DNA from: an uncultured Sphingomonadaceae bacterium
Lineage (GTDB): Bacteria > Pseudomonadota > Alphaproteobacteria > Sphingomonadales > Sphingomonadaceae
Direction of reading: 5' to 3'
Length of the DNA: 64,000 nucleotides
NCBI GenBank assembly: GCA_947258815.1
Contig: CAMYJW010000015.1
Coordinates: 124,001-188,000, forward strand
Part shown: positions 1 through 8,446 of the stretch, piece by piece
Position numbering within the stretch: the stretch's first letter is position 1
Layout of the letters: each line of letters begins with the position of its first letter
Translations under genes and position numbers: made by a program
The notes under the pieces: model-generated
Told to the model about the DNA's origin: nothing
Databases searched by the model: none
The model's input: the letters and a program-made list of their open reading frames with translations, nothing else

Positions 1-723
1 CATCGTGTCCGTTCAAAAATATCATCAGTTTTTCAGCATGTTCCGGGTGGCGGTGCCATGTTCACGCCGCCGCCGCCACTGCGTCCGCAGTTTCATTGTT
101 TCGAGCCGGACGATGTTCGCCGGAGTGTCGAGCGCAGCTTGATCGCACTTGGAACGGATCGGCTTGATTACCTGCTTTTGCATGAGGTTAAGGCGGAGGA
201 CGCATTGCGTGAGGCGCTACGCGATCAACTCGCTGCGTTGCGATCGGAAGGTAAGATTGTCGCTTACGGAACCGCCACGCAGCCGGATGCGACGTGCGCG
301 ATTGCCGCCTCCGACAGGGCCGGAGAATGCGCTTTGTTTCAGGTTCCGAAAGAGGGTTTTTCCGATGTGCATGCTGCGATGCAGCGCGATTCGGGCGCCG
401 GGATCGTCATGCATTCGATTCTTGGAGGTGGGTTGGGGCGCGTCTTGCAGGCTCTGAAATCAGACGATGCAGTCAGAAGGTTTGCTGTCGATCTTTCGGT
501 TGACCCGGACCACCCGGACCTTGCGAGCCGGCTCATGGCATACTGGTTGATGCACGAGCGGGTTCGTGCGGTCCTTTTTTCGACGACACAGGTCGAACGT
601 GTTCGCCTGATGGCTGGCGCGCGGAACATTCCGGCTGTGGACGCGCGGGCGGGCGCGCTCCTGCTGGAGAAGGCGTTGGAATACCTGGCCGGGAACTCCG
701 GGCCGGGTAGGCGCTGCGACTGA
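1..723 (+). CDS. Aldo/keto reductase, C-terminal part (cut by window start)
   Basis: The frame is open from base 1 to the stop at 721-723, so the gene starts before the window. The visible 240 codons carry the aldo/keto reductase pattern: a segment reading SLIALGTDRLDYLLLHEV (the conserved strand/helix before the substrate pocket), then a region on alternative cofactor handling, and a late helix with VLFSTTQVERV corresponding to the NADPH-binding end of the barrel. The catalytic Asp/Tyr region lies upstream and cannot be checked. The family reduces sugar or carbonyl compounds with NADPH. Next to polysaccharide genes it may act on an activated sugar, but that is inference. Confidence 0.75.
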   Translation, partial: HRVRSKISSVFQHVPGGGAMFTPPPPLRPQFHCFEPDDVRRSVERSLIALGTDRLDYLLLHEVKAEDALREALRDQLAALRSEGKIVAYGTATQPDATCAIAASDRAGECALFQVPKEGFSDVHAAMQRDSGAGIVMHSILGGGLGRVLQALKSDDAVRRFAVDLSVDPDHPDLASRLMAYWLMHERVRAVLFSTTQVERVRLMAGARNIPAVDARAGALLLEKALEYLAGNSGPGRRCD

Positions 724-1097
724 ACGTGCCATCCCGCTCATAATAGCCGGCCATGGGTTAACCATACGCCTTACCGAAACTGACGCTTCGCAGTTGCAGC
801 AAATGGATTCATTCCGGTCCTCATATGGCGATTATCGAGCCGTTCCGAGTTGCGGCGCACAAAGCTTCGCGTTTTTGCGGTGTGAGTTTATAGCGTTTTA
901 AAACAGCGTTATAACGCGGACTTTCCCTGTTTCTTTGGGTTGATTGCAAAAAAATACTGAGCCGGGGCGATGGATTACACTTTTGCTGCAGTGCAAAGAA
1001 TTGCTTGACTGTGGCCAGCGAATCAGGGAGATTGGCGATATTAGTTAAGTGGCAGTTCAACACTTTTCTTAATGGCTTTTTTTAGGGGAATACAGCC
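724..1097. other. Intergenic region before the polysaccharide genes
   Basis: This 374-base gap contains no convincing gene. It is richer in A and T than its flanks and holds two adjacent perfect palindromes (listed separately) and a run of seven A. It is the likely promoter and control region for the sugar transferase gene downstream. No clear paired -35/-10 hexamers were found. Confidence 0.6.
892..917. promoter_or_regulatory. Two adjacent perfect palindromes, candidate operator
   Basis: GTTTTAAAAC (895-904) and GCGTTATAACGC (906-917) are each perfectly self-complementary and sit one base apart. Both follow the short word AGCGTT, so they also form an imperfect direct repeat. They lie about 180 bases upstream of the sugar transferase start, where a regulator of polysaccharide synthesis might bind. 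The regulator is unknown. Confidence 0.4.
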
Positions 1098-2024
1098 ATG
1101 CGAGATCCCTGTAAAAATGCAGTTTTGTCAGTCTCAGACCCAAGCGCCAGCCCAGATATTGGCCCAGATATTGGTAGGGTTGGCGAATCAGGCCCTCTTC
1201 GCTGGCGCGAAGGCGCGCTGGAAGGTCGGGATAAGAATTCGTCAAATCGTTCATCTGACATACGGCGCAATACGGTCATGTCTTTTGGAAAGGATTTGCT
1301 CACTGACAAGTCGTCCTATCTGACGATTGGAAGAAACGGCATGGATAGCGTTCTGACTGGTCAGATAGCGCACAAAGAACCGGAGAATGACCTGGCGGTT
1401 GAGTCGCGCTCTATAGGTCTTGCTGGAAAACGTTTCTTTGATTTGATCTTTGCGGTGGCGATGCTGATTGTGTTCGCACCCCTGTTACTTGTACTTTATG
1501 GTATTGTCAGGTTTTCCAGCGAAGGGCCGGGCGTATTTCGTCAGCTTCGCGTCGGTAAAGGCGGGGAACTTTTCTATTGCCTCAAGTTCAGGACGATGGT
1601 TGTTGACGCGCAGGAGCGACTGCGCGTCCTGTTGGAAACTGATCCTGATGCACGGCGTGAATGGGACGAAACGCAGAAGCTGCGCAACGACCCGCGGATT
1701 ACGCCGATCGGAAACTTCCTTCGCAAAACAAGTCTTGATGAACTGCCGCAGCTTTGGAACATTCTTGTCGGCGAGATGTCTGTTGTCGGACCACGGCCGA
1801 TCGTTGAGGATGAAGTAAAGCGTTACGGAAAAAGTTTCGATTACTATTGTGCCGGTCGACCCGGACTTACCGGCCCATGGCAGGTAAGTGGACGCAATGA
1901 CATTTCATACTCAGAGCGTGTAAAACTTGACAGGAATTACGTACTGAATCGCTCATTTGTCGGTGATTTTGTGATCTGTCTCAAGACGGTTCCCGCGGTT
2001 GTTGCATCTCACGGCACATATTGA
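1098..2024 (+). CDS. Undecaprenyl-phosphate sugar phosphotransferase (initiating glycosyltransferase)
   Basis: This 308-residue protein transfers a sugar-1-phosphate from a nucleotide sugar to undecaprenyl phosphate in the inner membrane, the first step of a surface polysaccharide. It is of the short ExoY/SpsB type. It has a polar N-terminal extension of about 100 residues, one hydrophobic segment (about 112-135, FDLIFAVAMLIVFAPLLLVL), the KFRTM motif, and the late DELPQLWNILVGEMSVVGPRP block that marks the bacterial sugar transferase domain. The ATG at 1098 has AGGGGA eight bases upstream. A second ATG at 1341 preceded by GGAAG is possible and would remove most of the variable extension. The sugar is not predictable. 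Confidence 0.9.
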   Translation: MRDPCKNAVLSVSDPSASPDIGPDIGRVGESGPLRWREGALEGRDKNSSNRSSDIRRNTVMSFGKDLLTDKSSYLTIGRNGMDSVLTGQIAHKEPENDLAVESRSIGLAGKRFFDLIFAVAMLIVFAPLLLVLYGIVRFSSEGPGVFRQLRVGKGGELFYCLKFRTMVVDAQERLRVLLETDPDARREWDETQKLRNDPRITPIGNFLRKTSLDELPQLWNILVGEMSVVGPRPIVEDEVKRYGKSFDYYCAGRPGLTGPWQVSGRNDISYSERVKLDRNYVLNRSFVGDFVICLKTVPAVVASHGTY

Positions 2025-2135
2025 CGCCGGGACTGCGCATTTGCGGATATTGATGTCTGACAGAAACGGCCCGAGCTTCCTGAACAGCCCGGATATTGAG
2101 GGTTTTTCCTGCTCTATAGAGAAGCGATCGATCAT

Positions 2136-2720
2136 ATGAACCTGAAGTTTTTTGGAAAACCATTTCCCAGACTTGCAGTGGTCGTCTTTTCGCTGACACT
2201 GAGCGCGTGCGCATCGTCATACGAGGTTGTCTCACCTTCCCAACTCGCGGAAAAACCGCCTGCCTACAATCTTGGCCCGGGGGACAAGGTCAAGGTTACC
2301 GTTTTTGGCGAGCAGTCGGTAAACGGGGAATATCTTGTCGGAACCGATGGCACGATCGCGCTGCCGCTGATCGGTAACGTAGTTGCGGGCGGTCAGACCG
2401 TGGCAAGCTTGCAGGGCAAGATTGTCGACAGGCTGCATGGGGATTATCTGCTGGATCCGCGCGTAAGCGTGGAGGTACTAAACTATCGGCCGTTCTTCAT
2501 CCTCGGTGAGATCCAGAAGGCCGGTTCGTATCCATATGTGGATTCGCTTACCGTGTCCCAGGCGGTGGCGAGTGCGGGAGGTTACACTTACCGCGCGAAT
2601 TCGTCCGTCGCGTTCATTCGCCGAAATGGCGAAGGGGATGAGAAGGCCTATCGTCTAGGCGATAAACCCATCTGGGTTCTTCCCGGCGATACGATCCGCA
2701 TAGGCGAACGCTATTTCTGA
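2136..2720 (+). CDS. Polysaccharide export lipoprotein (Wza/GelD-like)
   Basis: This 194-residue outer-membrane export protein has a signal peptide ending in the lipobox LSAC (Cys near residue 25), a Poly_export domain starting at YNLGPGDKVKVTVFGE, and one SLBB-like segment at FFILGEIQKAGSYPY. At fewer than 200 residues it is shorter than Wza and matches the short sphingan and rhizobial export proteins, which need a separate chain-length partner. That partner is not in the window. It follows the initiating transferase by about 110 bases in the same direction, so the two are probably co-expressed. Assignment to export is firm; the exported polymer is unknown. Confidence 0.9.
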   Translation: MNLKFFGKPFPRLAVVVFSLTLSACASSYEVVSPSQLAEKPPAYNLGPGDKVKVTVFGEQSVNGEYLVGTDGTIALPLIGNVVAGGQTVASLQGKIVDRLHGDYLLDPRVSVEVLNYRPFFILGEIQKAGSYPYVDSLTVSQAVASAGGYTYRANSSVAFIRRNGEGDEKAYRLGDKPIWVLPGDTIRIGERYF

Positions 2721-2738
2721 GAGAGCTGTCCACGTCGC

Positions 2739-4070
2739 CTAGCGATAACCCCGAATATCACCGGATAGGCGCCGTTCTGGTCTTTCCGCCGATCTGCGGG
2801 CATGGGAAAATGGCCTCGTGCCCCATGCCAGAGACGCGAAAATGAGCATCGTGGGGTAATAGAACTGCCCGATTGCAAGCGTTTCAAATCCCATGCGGGC
2901 GCATTCGTATGTGATAACTGCGGAAAAGAAGATGCCCGCCTGTGTGGGATTGTTCATGGTATCGAGCAGCAGTTTCAGACCGTAATAGGCAAGCAGCGCG
3001 CAGAACAGCACCAGCCCGACATAGCCAAGCTGCACGGTCAGATCGAGAAACGTGTTGTGAAAGTTGTATCCGGTCCGGTTTTCGATCCCCATTTCTCTCC
3101 AGATGGCGATCGCTTCGAGATTGTTTTCCCGCCAGAACGAACCATAGCCGATGCCGAACACCGGATTTTTTTCGATCAGGATTTCGGCTCTGCTCCAGAT
3201 ATAGGCCCGGCCCGTCAGCGTGGTGTCCTTGCCTGCTTCCTTGAGGATGTGTTCGAAAATCGGTTCGAACCAGATGTGCCGCGTCAATATCAGGGTTGCG
3301 CCGACAATGATGCTGAGCACGAGTATCGATCCTCTCATGCTCAGCGAGAAGTGCCGTGTTGCCGTCCAAGCGAGGATCAGCATGCTGCCGATCGCCACGG
3401 CAACGATTGCACCTGCCGACTGCGCAAAGGCAATTATCACGAGATTTGCAAGAATTGTGGGAATGGTGATGAGCAAGTAGACGCGCTGCCCCGTTCGCCA
3501 GGCGAGAAGAGTGAGCGAAAGGCACGTCAGAATGCCGAACGCGGCGATATCGCCCTGCACATTCTTGCTGCCCGCGTAGCCAAGGAACGGAAACGCAAAC
3601 GTGAACCCGCCCGTTGCTACGCCAAGCTGAACGTTCAGAACGGCATAACCGAAAAATGCGATGCCAAGACCCTTGAGGATCGAGGCTTCCCTGACCGCTG
3701 AACCGACAAGCGTGCCAAGCATGATCGTGATCGCGTAAAGCACTGCGGCATAAGCCGTCAGTCCGGGGGCTTCAGACCACAATATGGATGTGAACGCGAG
3801 CGCGGGAAACAGCAGCAGCGGCCAGACCCGCGTGAACGCAGCCGTTGCCCGGTGCGGCATCAGATAGCAGTAAATCCCCAGCAATGCCGCCATTATGACT
3901 GGGACCAGCGGCAGGTGGAGAACGAACAGCGAGGTCAGAAAAAGCGCTGCGACAAATGTTGTGTCGACTGCCGCCTCGGTCGGCCCCCTGGGCGAAGCCA
4001 TGCGCGGACGGGGCAGGGCAGCCATGCCCGGCCCATCGTCGGGAAAGTCAAACCGTCTCGGTGTGCTCAA
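2739..4070 (-). CDS. O-antigen ligase / Wzy-like polymerase membrane protein
   Basis: This 443-residue integral membrane protein has about ten hydrophobic segments and a large periplasmic loop containing GRAYIWSRAEILIEKNPVFGIGYGSF and NFHNTFLDLTVQLGYVG. That is the Wzy_C signature of O-antigen ligases and polysaccharide polymerases such as ExoQ. In the cell it would join repeat units or transfer chains at the periplasmic face. The frame begins at a TTG at 4070 with AAGGAG ten bases upstream. An ATG at 4025 is the alternative. It is convergent with the export gene, with 18 bases between stops. Confidence 0.85.
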   Translation of the reverse strand: MSTPRRFDFPDDGPGMAALPRPRMASPRGPTEAAVDTTFVAALFLTSLFVLHLPLVPVIMAALLGIYCYLMPHRATAAFTRVWPLLLFPALAFTSILWSEAPGLTAYAAVLYAITIMLGTLVGSAVREASILKGLGIAFFGYAVLNVQLGVATGGFTFAFPFLGYAGSKNVQGDIAAFGILTCLSLTLLAWRTGQRVYLLITIPTILANLVIIAFAQSAGAIVAVAIGSMLILAWTATRHFSLSMRGSILVLSIIVGATLILTRHIWFEPIFEHILKEAGKDTTLTGRAYIWSRAEILIEKNPVFGIGYGSFWRENNLEAIAIWREMGIENRTGYNFHNTFLDLTVQLGYVGLVLFCALLAYYGLKLLLDTMNNPTQAGIFFSAVITYECARMGFETLAIGQFYYPTMLIFASLAWGTRPFSHARRSAERPERRLSGDIRGYR

Positions 4071-4159
4071 GTCCCGGCCACTCCTTGTAATTCGCTCCGT
4101 GCAGGCGTGCAGAATTCATCGGCGAATGCGGGGTTGCAGATTTGGCACATCGCGCGCGA

Positions 4160-5077
4160 TCAGATCGGGCTTTCCGGTGCGTGCGCCACTTTGGCGAACT
4201 GTCTGGCCGGGGCCATCCATTCATAGCGCGTGCCGGTCAGAAAATCGGCCACTTCGTCGTAGTTTTCCAGCATCTCCTCCAGCGGAAAATTGGCTGTCTT
4301 TGCAAATTTAACCTGCGGCGAATCCGGCGCAATTCCAAGAAATTCGCAGCACATGCGGTATGCATTGAGCGGATCTTCGGCGATATGGTCGTCATAGTCG
4401 AGATGCAGAAGCCGATCGCCGCCGATCAGCTTTCTGGCGGTTTCGGAGAAATTGTCATAAACGTCGAGGCGTTCGCGCAGCTTGTGAAAGCGATGATCCA
4501 CGAACAGCGATTGCGGATCGATCCGGGCTTTTGGCATGGACACTTTCTCGCCCGGTTTCACATGATGGCGTTCCGCGCTGGTGGCGACGACATGCGAGAC
4601 GATCTTGCGCAGGTTGTTGCGGCGCTCAAGCAATATGAAGCGATCAATTCCCAGATCGGGAAGCGCGGCGAGATAACTTTCAAGATCGCTGCCCAGCATT
4701 TCAAGCTGGTAGTGCTGAATTTCCACGCCATATATCCGGCCGGCTGAAAGGCGGCGCTGGCGCGAGCGTATCCGCTCTATCCCGCCCTCAAGGTTGAAAG
4801 CGCCAAACTGTTCGCCAACGCTGGTCTGGCGCAAAAGTGCCTGTTCCTGAAATTGCCGTTCGGTGACTTCACCATCCCAGAACACATCGCGATGCTGATC
4901 GAGAAGATCGCCCAGAAGCGTGCTGCCCGATCTGCCGGTATGCAGCATCAGCACGTTGCCGCTCTCACGCGGTTTTGCAAGTACGCTGCGGGCATTGGAT
5001 ATCGCCAGACGCTTCAGGCGCTTCATACTGGGGTATTTGAACTTGACCGGTCGTTCCATTTGCCACGAACCCCACAC
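4160..5077 (-). CDS. Sulfotransferase family protein
   Basis: This is a protein of about 305 residues with the PAPS-binding loop HTGRSGSTLLGDLLDQH (near residue 46) and a second cofactor motif LLERRNNLRKIVSHVVA about 100 residues later. These correspond to the 5'-phosphosulfate loop and 3'-phosphate motif of sulfotransferases. It would transfer sulfate from PAPS to an acceptor. Among glycosyltransferases the likely acceptor is a sugar of the polysaccharide, which is inference. The frame opens with GTG at 5077. An ATG at 5059 is preceded by GTGGGG and may be the real start. It lies 89 bases downstream of the ligase-like gene start in the same direction. Confidence 0.8.
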   Translation of the reverse strand: MWGSWQMERPVKFKYPSMKRLKRLAISNARSVLAKPRESGNVLMLHTGRSGSTLLGDLLDQHRDVFWDGEVTERQFQEQALLRQTSVGEQFGAFNLEGGIERIRSRQRRLSAGRIYGVEIQHYQLEMLGSDLESYLAALPDLGIDRFILLERRNNLRKIVSHVVATSAERHHVKPGEKVSMPKARIDPQSLFVDHRFHKLRERLDVYDNFSETARKLIGGDRLLHLDYDDHIAEDPLNAYRMCCEFLGIAPDSPQVKFAKTANFPLEEMLENYDEVADFLTGTRYEWMAPARQFAKVAHAPESPI

Positions 5078-5390
5078 TGTAAGACGTTGCCGGGATCAGG
5101 CCCGTCAGGGCCCCGGACAACTGGGACAACGGGGCGCATTTTTGCTGCCCTGAAGAATAAACCATCCTCAGCACCGCATAACCGCTTCAAGACAGAGCGA
5201 TTTGCCGGTGCAGTATCACTTTACGGGGGTGTCCGGTCAAGCGTTCAAGTGCGGAATTGCGTCCGCGATCATGCGGTTGAAACTGTGCGAAAGCGGCACA
5301 GGCTGCCTGATCGAAAAAAATGGCGGGATTGGAATGAATTTGCGCCTCAAATCGATTATGCTGCACTGCGAAATAAGAGCGGAGATTGCG
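5078..5390. other. Divergent intergenic region
   Basis: About 310 bases separate the leftward sulfotransferase from the rightward glycosyltransferase if the latter starts at 5391. The frame of the glycosyltransferase is open through most of this stretch, so a longer N-terminus is possible, but no ribosome-binding site as good as the one at 5381 was seen. No hairpin or repeat stands out. Confidence 0.4.
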
Positions 5391-6662
5391 ATGGCTACCC
5401 AACGATTCGCGGTTGTCAGTGAAAATGGCGCTCAGCTTGCCGGGCAATCCGTCGCGCCGGCCATCCATATGGTCTGGACCCGCCAGATTGACGGCCAGAA
5501 GATGGTCGGTCGGCTCAAGGTTGCGCATGCGGTTCGCGATGCACTGGTTTCAGGCGGTTTCCGCATCAGCGAAAGCATCGTGCGTCCGCTGACAGCGACG
5601 CGATCTCCCGCCCGGTTGGCGCGGGCAGTTGCCGGTTTTCTGGGCGCGTTCGCGCGGTTTCGGCCGCCGCCGCTGCAATGCCTGCTGTTTGGCGATCCCG
5701 TTGAAGCGCGCGATATTGTTGCCGGAATCCCGCAGGATTGCGATGCCGTCTATCTCGACGGGGTTCGCTGTCTGCTGGTGCTTGAGCAGATCAGGCGGGC
5801 TCGCCCGGATATCGCGATCATAACCGATATGGACGATCTGATGTCGCGGCGTATGGCGCTGTTGCTCAAGCTCGATCAGGCGCCTTCGACCGGGTATCTT
5901 AAAAGTTCGATGCCCGCCATTGTCGAGAAACTGCTGCATTCCAGAACGGTTTCCCGCACGGTTCTGCGTTATGAGCATAAATCGCTGACTGGCATCGAAA
6001 AAAGGATCACTGCGCTCAGCGATGCGGTTGTCCTTATTTCCGGTGAAGACGCCCGCGTGCTCAATCGCGCGGCGCCCAATGGCCGCGTCATGGGAATCTC
6101 GATGCCCGCAAAAGTGGAAAAGGCTGCGTCACCGCTGACCGGCGCGAACCTGCGGTTCGTGTTTGTGGGAACGGATGCGCTGCGCCAGAACCAGTTGACG
6201 ATCGAAGCGATGATTGCCTTGTGGAAGCGCGAGAATATCGAAACGCCGTTGGTGATCTATGGTGAGCAACAAACGCAAAGGGATTTGCCCGCCAACGTAA
6301 CAACGCCCGGTTATGCGGCGACCATTGGCGAAATATATGATGGCCGCAGCATTCTGCTATCTCCATCCTATCTTGCCGGGGGGCTGAAAACGAAGGTTCT
6401 GGAGGCGTTTGCCAATGGAACGGCGGTTGTCGGTACCGAGATTACGTTCGAAGGCATGAATCTGGACCGCGATTATCCTTTGCTGTTCGACCACGAGGCA
6501 GACATGCTTGCTGTTCTCAAAAACCCGCAGGATCATGCGGAGATGTTCGAAAAGTCGGCCCGGATCGGGCATGCCATGATCCGCGAGTTTCACGATTCCG
6601 ATACGATCGCGCAAAGCTGGCGCACGCTTTTTGCCGAGACGATCCGCGACAATGCCGTGTGA
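5391..6662 (+). CDS. Glycosyltransferase, family 4-like
   Basis: This 423-residue protein has the C-terminal half of a GT-B glycosyltransferase: a strand LRFVFVGTDALRQNQLTIEAM opening the second domain, then SPSYLAGGLKTKVLEAFANGTAVVGTEITFEGM, the glycosyltransferase group 1 segment that binds the nucleotide sugar. The N-terminal domain is divergent, with VYLDGVRCL and ITDMDDLMSRR. The start was placed at the ATG at 5391 because GGAGA ends five bases before it; the frame stays open back to 5202. It probably adds one sugar to the lipid-linked repeat unit. Donor and acceptor are unknown. Confidence 0.75.
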   Translation: MATQRFAVVSENGAQLAGQSVAPAIHMVWTRQIDGQKMVGRLKVAHAVRDALVSGGFRISESIVRPLTATRSPARLARAVAGFLGAFARFRPPPLQCLLFGDPVEARDIVAGIPQDCDAVYLDGVRCLLVLEQIRRARPDIAIITDMDDLMSRRMALLLKLDQAPSTGYLKSSMPAIVEKLLHSRTVSRTVLRYEHKSLTGIEKRITALSDAVVLISGEDARVLNRAAPNGRVMGISMPAKVEKAASPLTGANLRFVFVGTDALRQNQLTIEAMIALWKRENIETPLVIYGEQQTQRDLPANVTTPGYAATIGEIYDGRSILLSPSYLAGGLKTKVLEAFANGTAVVGTEITFEGMNLDRDYPLLFDHEADMLAVLKNPQDHAEMFEKSARIGHAMIREFHDSDTIAQSWRTLFAETIRDNAV

Positions 6663-6668
6663 ATGATC

Positions 6669-6771
6669 AGAGCGACCTTGGATCAATCGGGATTGGAAAA
6701 CGCCCAAAAGCCCGCGCGGCGCAAGAGCGCTGCCATTCCGTTCGCGCCAGCTTGAACGGGAAACGCTTTAA
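6669..6771 (+). repeat. Dispersed ~100-bp intergenic repeat, copy 1
   Basis: This is the first of five related intergenic elements (others at 8264, 18206, 39235 and 44411). It starts with AGAGCGA..TTGGATCAATCGGGAT, has a central CCCGCGCGGCGCA, then TTCCGTTCGCGCCAG and ends GAACGGGAAACGCTTTAA. The two ends are imperfect inverted repeats (AGAGCGxTTT against AAACGCTTTA). It lies in the gap between convergent glycosyltransferase genes. Confidence 0.8.
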
Positions 6772-6773
6772 AT

Positions 6774-7889
6774 TCAGGCCGAAGCAAGCATAGTGATGAG
6801 GCGGTCACATTCCGCCCGGTCGAGAATCAGCGATTGCCTTGGTAACGCGGTAACCGCGGCGCGCATCGTCGTGTAATCCGCAAGGTTCAGCGCCTCCAGC
6901 TTCGCCGCGACGTTTTCGGCCACCGGATTCTCGACGATCATGCCAACGCCGCGTTCCATCAGCCAGCGGCCCGTTTCCAGCGTGTTCAGCGAGATCGGAA
7001 CCGCGCCGAATGTGAGGGCGTCATACATGCGGTTGGGGAGGAGCCAGCTGGAATTGAGCCCTTCCTCGAAATAGTCGATCGCCCAGCTGAAGTGGCATTG
7101 CGAATAAAGCGAATGGAGATCGCCGGGTTTGAAGCCACCAAGAAATTCAACGTGCGGTGCCTCGGCGATTTCCGCCGCGATATCGGTGAAGATCGGCCAT
7201 GTCGGCCGGCCTGCGAACAGCACTTTGACTTTTCCGTCCATTTTCCTGGCAAGCTGACAAAGCAGATCGAAGCTCTTGCGGTCTCGCAGATTGCCGAAGC
7301 AGCCTATCGTCCATGGCGGGGCAGGCTGCATTTGCGCAATCGGCTCGGGCGGTTGATCGAGCGCCAGAACCTTGTTTTCGACCAGTTCCACCGGCGCGCT
7401 GAGCGAGGGCCGCCGCGCGAAATACTCTCGGCGAAAGGCGGGCGAGGACACGATGACGAGATCGACGGATTTCAGCAGCTTTCCCTCGATAAATTGCACT
7501 GCCTTGTCCTTTGGTGACGAGCCGAGCAATGTGCGGTGAATATCGAGGCATTCGTATATCAGTTTGGCGTTTGGATAACGGCGGCGCAGCTTTATCGCCA
7601 GAGCCAGCCCTTCGAGGTTTCTTCCGATGACAAGCTGCGGCGCATCCGCGCTTTCGTCCAGTTTGCGCGGGTTGAGAAGGTTGCGCACAACGGCAACAAC
7701 GCGCTGCTTCAAATTCAGGTCGATCGTCCGGCCAAGGTCGGTCGTGGGGGCGCCGTCAACATCGGTTCGGACGATATCATCACGCCGGAATCCGGCCACC
7801 GTGACCGATGCTCCGCCGCAGTGCAGCGTTTCCACTCGCCGGGCGACGGCGGCATCGTTGATGTCAGGAACAACATAGGCGATCCGCAT
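6774..7889 (-). CDS. Glycosyltransferase, GT-B fold
   Basis: This 371-residue protein begins MRIAYVVPDIN, typical of the first strand of a GT-B glycosyltransferase. It continues with LIYECLDIHR, where the nucleotide-sugar cleft opens, and TIGCFGNLRDRKSFDLLCQLA at the start of the second domain. A late segment reads LPNRMYDALTFGAVPISL, the equivalent of the donor-binding helix. The frame extends to a GTG at 7928, but the ATG at 7889 fits the family N-terminus. It faces the preceding glycosyltransferase tail to tail, with repeat copy 1 between. It is a likely component of polysaccharide repeat-unit assembly. Confidence 0.72.
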   Translation of the reverse strand: MRIAYVVPDINDAAVARRVETLHCGGASVTVAGFRRDDIVRTDVDGAPTTDLGRTIDLNLKQRVVAVVRNLLNPRKLDESADAPQLVIGRNLEGLALAIKLRRRYPNAKLIYECLDIHRTLLGSSPKDKAVQFIEGKLLKSVDLVIVSSPAFRREYFARRPSLSAPVELVENKVLALDQPPEPIAQMQPAPPWTIGCFGNLRDRKSFDLLCQLARKMDGKVKVLFAGRPTWPIFTDIAAEIAEAPHVEFLGGFKPGDLHSLYSQCHFSWAIDYFEEGLNSSWLLPNRMYDALTFGAVPISLNTLETGRWLMERGVGMIVENPVAENVAAKLEALNLADYTTMRAAVTALPRQSLILDRAECDRLITMLASA

Positions 7890-8446
7890 CGTGCGTTCAG
7901 CCGGAAAAATCGTCTGTGGCTGTGGCACGGATTGTGGCCCCCAATTGCAGACAGATCAATTTTCGTGGTGCGAAAGAATGCAGGATCAGGCCCGCAAGGT
8001 GAGGTATATTAACTTTGAAAAACAGAACTTTAATCATTCCGCATCCGCTATGCGGTGGCTGTGCGGGACAAGCGAAGCGCGCGGGCGGTTCATGGCAGGT
8101 CTTCGATTTCCCATCGTGTGAAAGCCTGCATGAACAATGATGGCACTCTGCTGTGAAGGCAACTGGTTTTCTGCCGTTTTTCCGTTTTCCGGTATAGTGG
8201 CGGCCGGTCAGGCGAAGCGGTCGAGGGGGCGTCGATCCCCCTTGTGCGCGATGCATGCTTTAGTGCGTTTTCGGCTCAAGCTGACGCGAACGGAAACGCA
8301 TCGCTCATACCCCGCGCGCGGACATGCCGCGATTTCCGATCCCGATCGATCGCAAATCGCTCAAAAACCGCGCATTCGGGGAAAAATTGCTGGGATTTTC
8401 GCGTGAAACCACGTATTTATGGCGGTGTCGGTCCGACTCTGGAAAG
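7890..8446. other. Divergent intergenic region containing a repeat
   Basis: This gap lies between the leftward glycosyltransferase start (7889) and the probable start of the rightward family 2 glycosyltransferase (8447). About 100 bases of it are repeat copy 2. The rest shows no supportable gene. The rightward coding frame is open from 8324, but its first part lies inside the repeat, which argues against translation from there. Confidence 0.5.
8264..8362 (-). repeat. Dispersed ~100-bp intergenic repeat, copy 2
   Basis: This is the reverse-orientation copy of the element at 6669. On the plus strand it reads TGCGTTTTCGGCTCAAGCTG at the left and CCGATCGATCGCAAATCGCTC (in part) at the right end, with GACGCGAACGGAAACGCA inside. 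It overlaps the open frame upstream of the family 2 glycosyltransferase and so helps place that gene's start downstream. Confidence 0.8.

Noticed and set aside
2802..3701. Open plus-strand frame opposite the O-antigen-ligase-like gene
   Set aside because: The minus strand encodes a membrane protein with Wzy_C motifs; the plus-strand product is Cys/His-rich without pattern.
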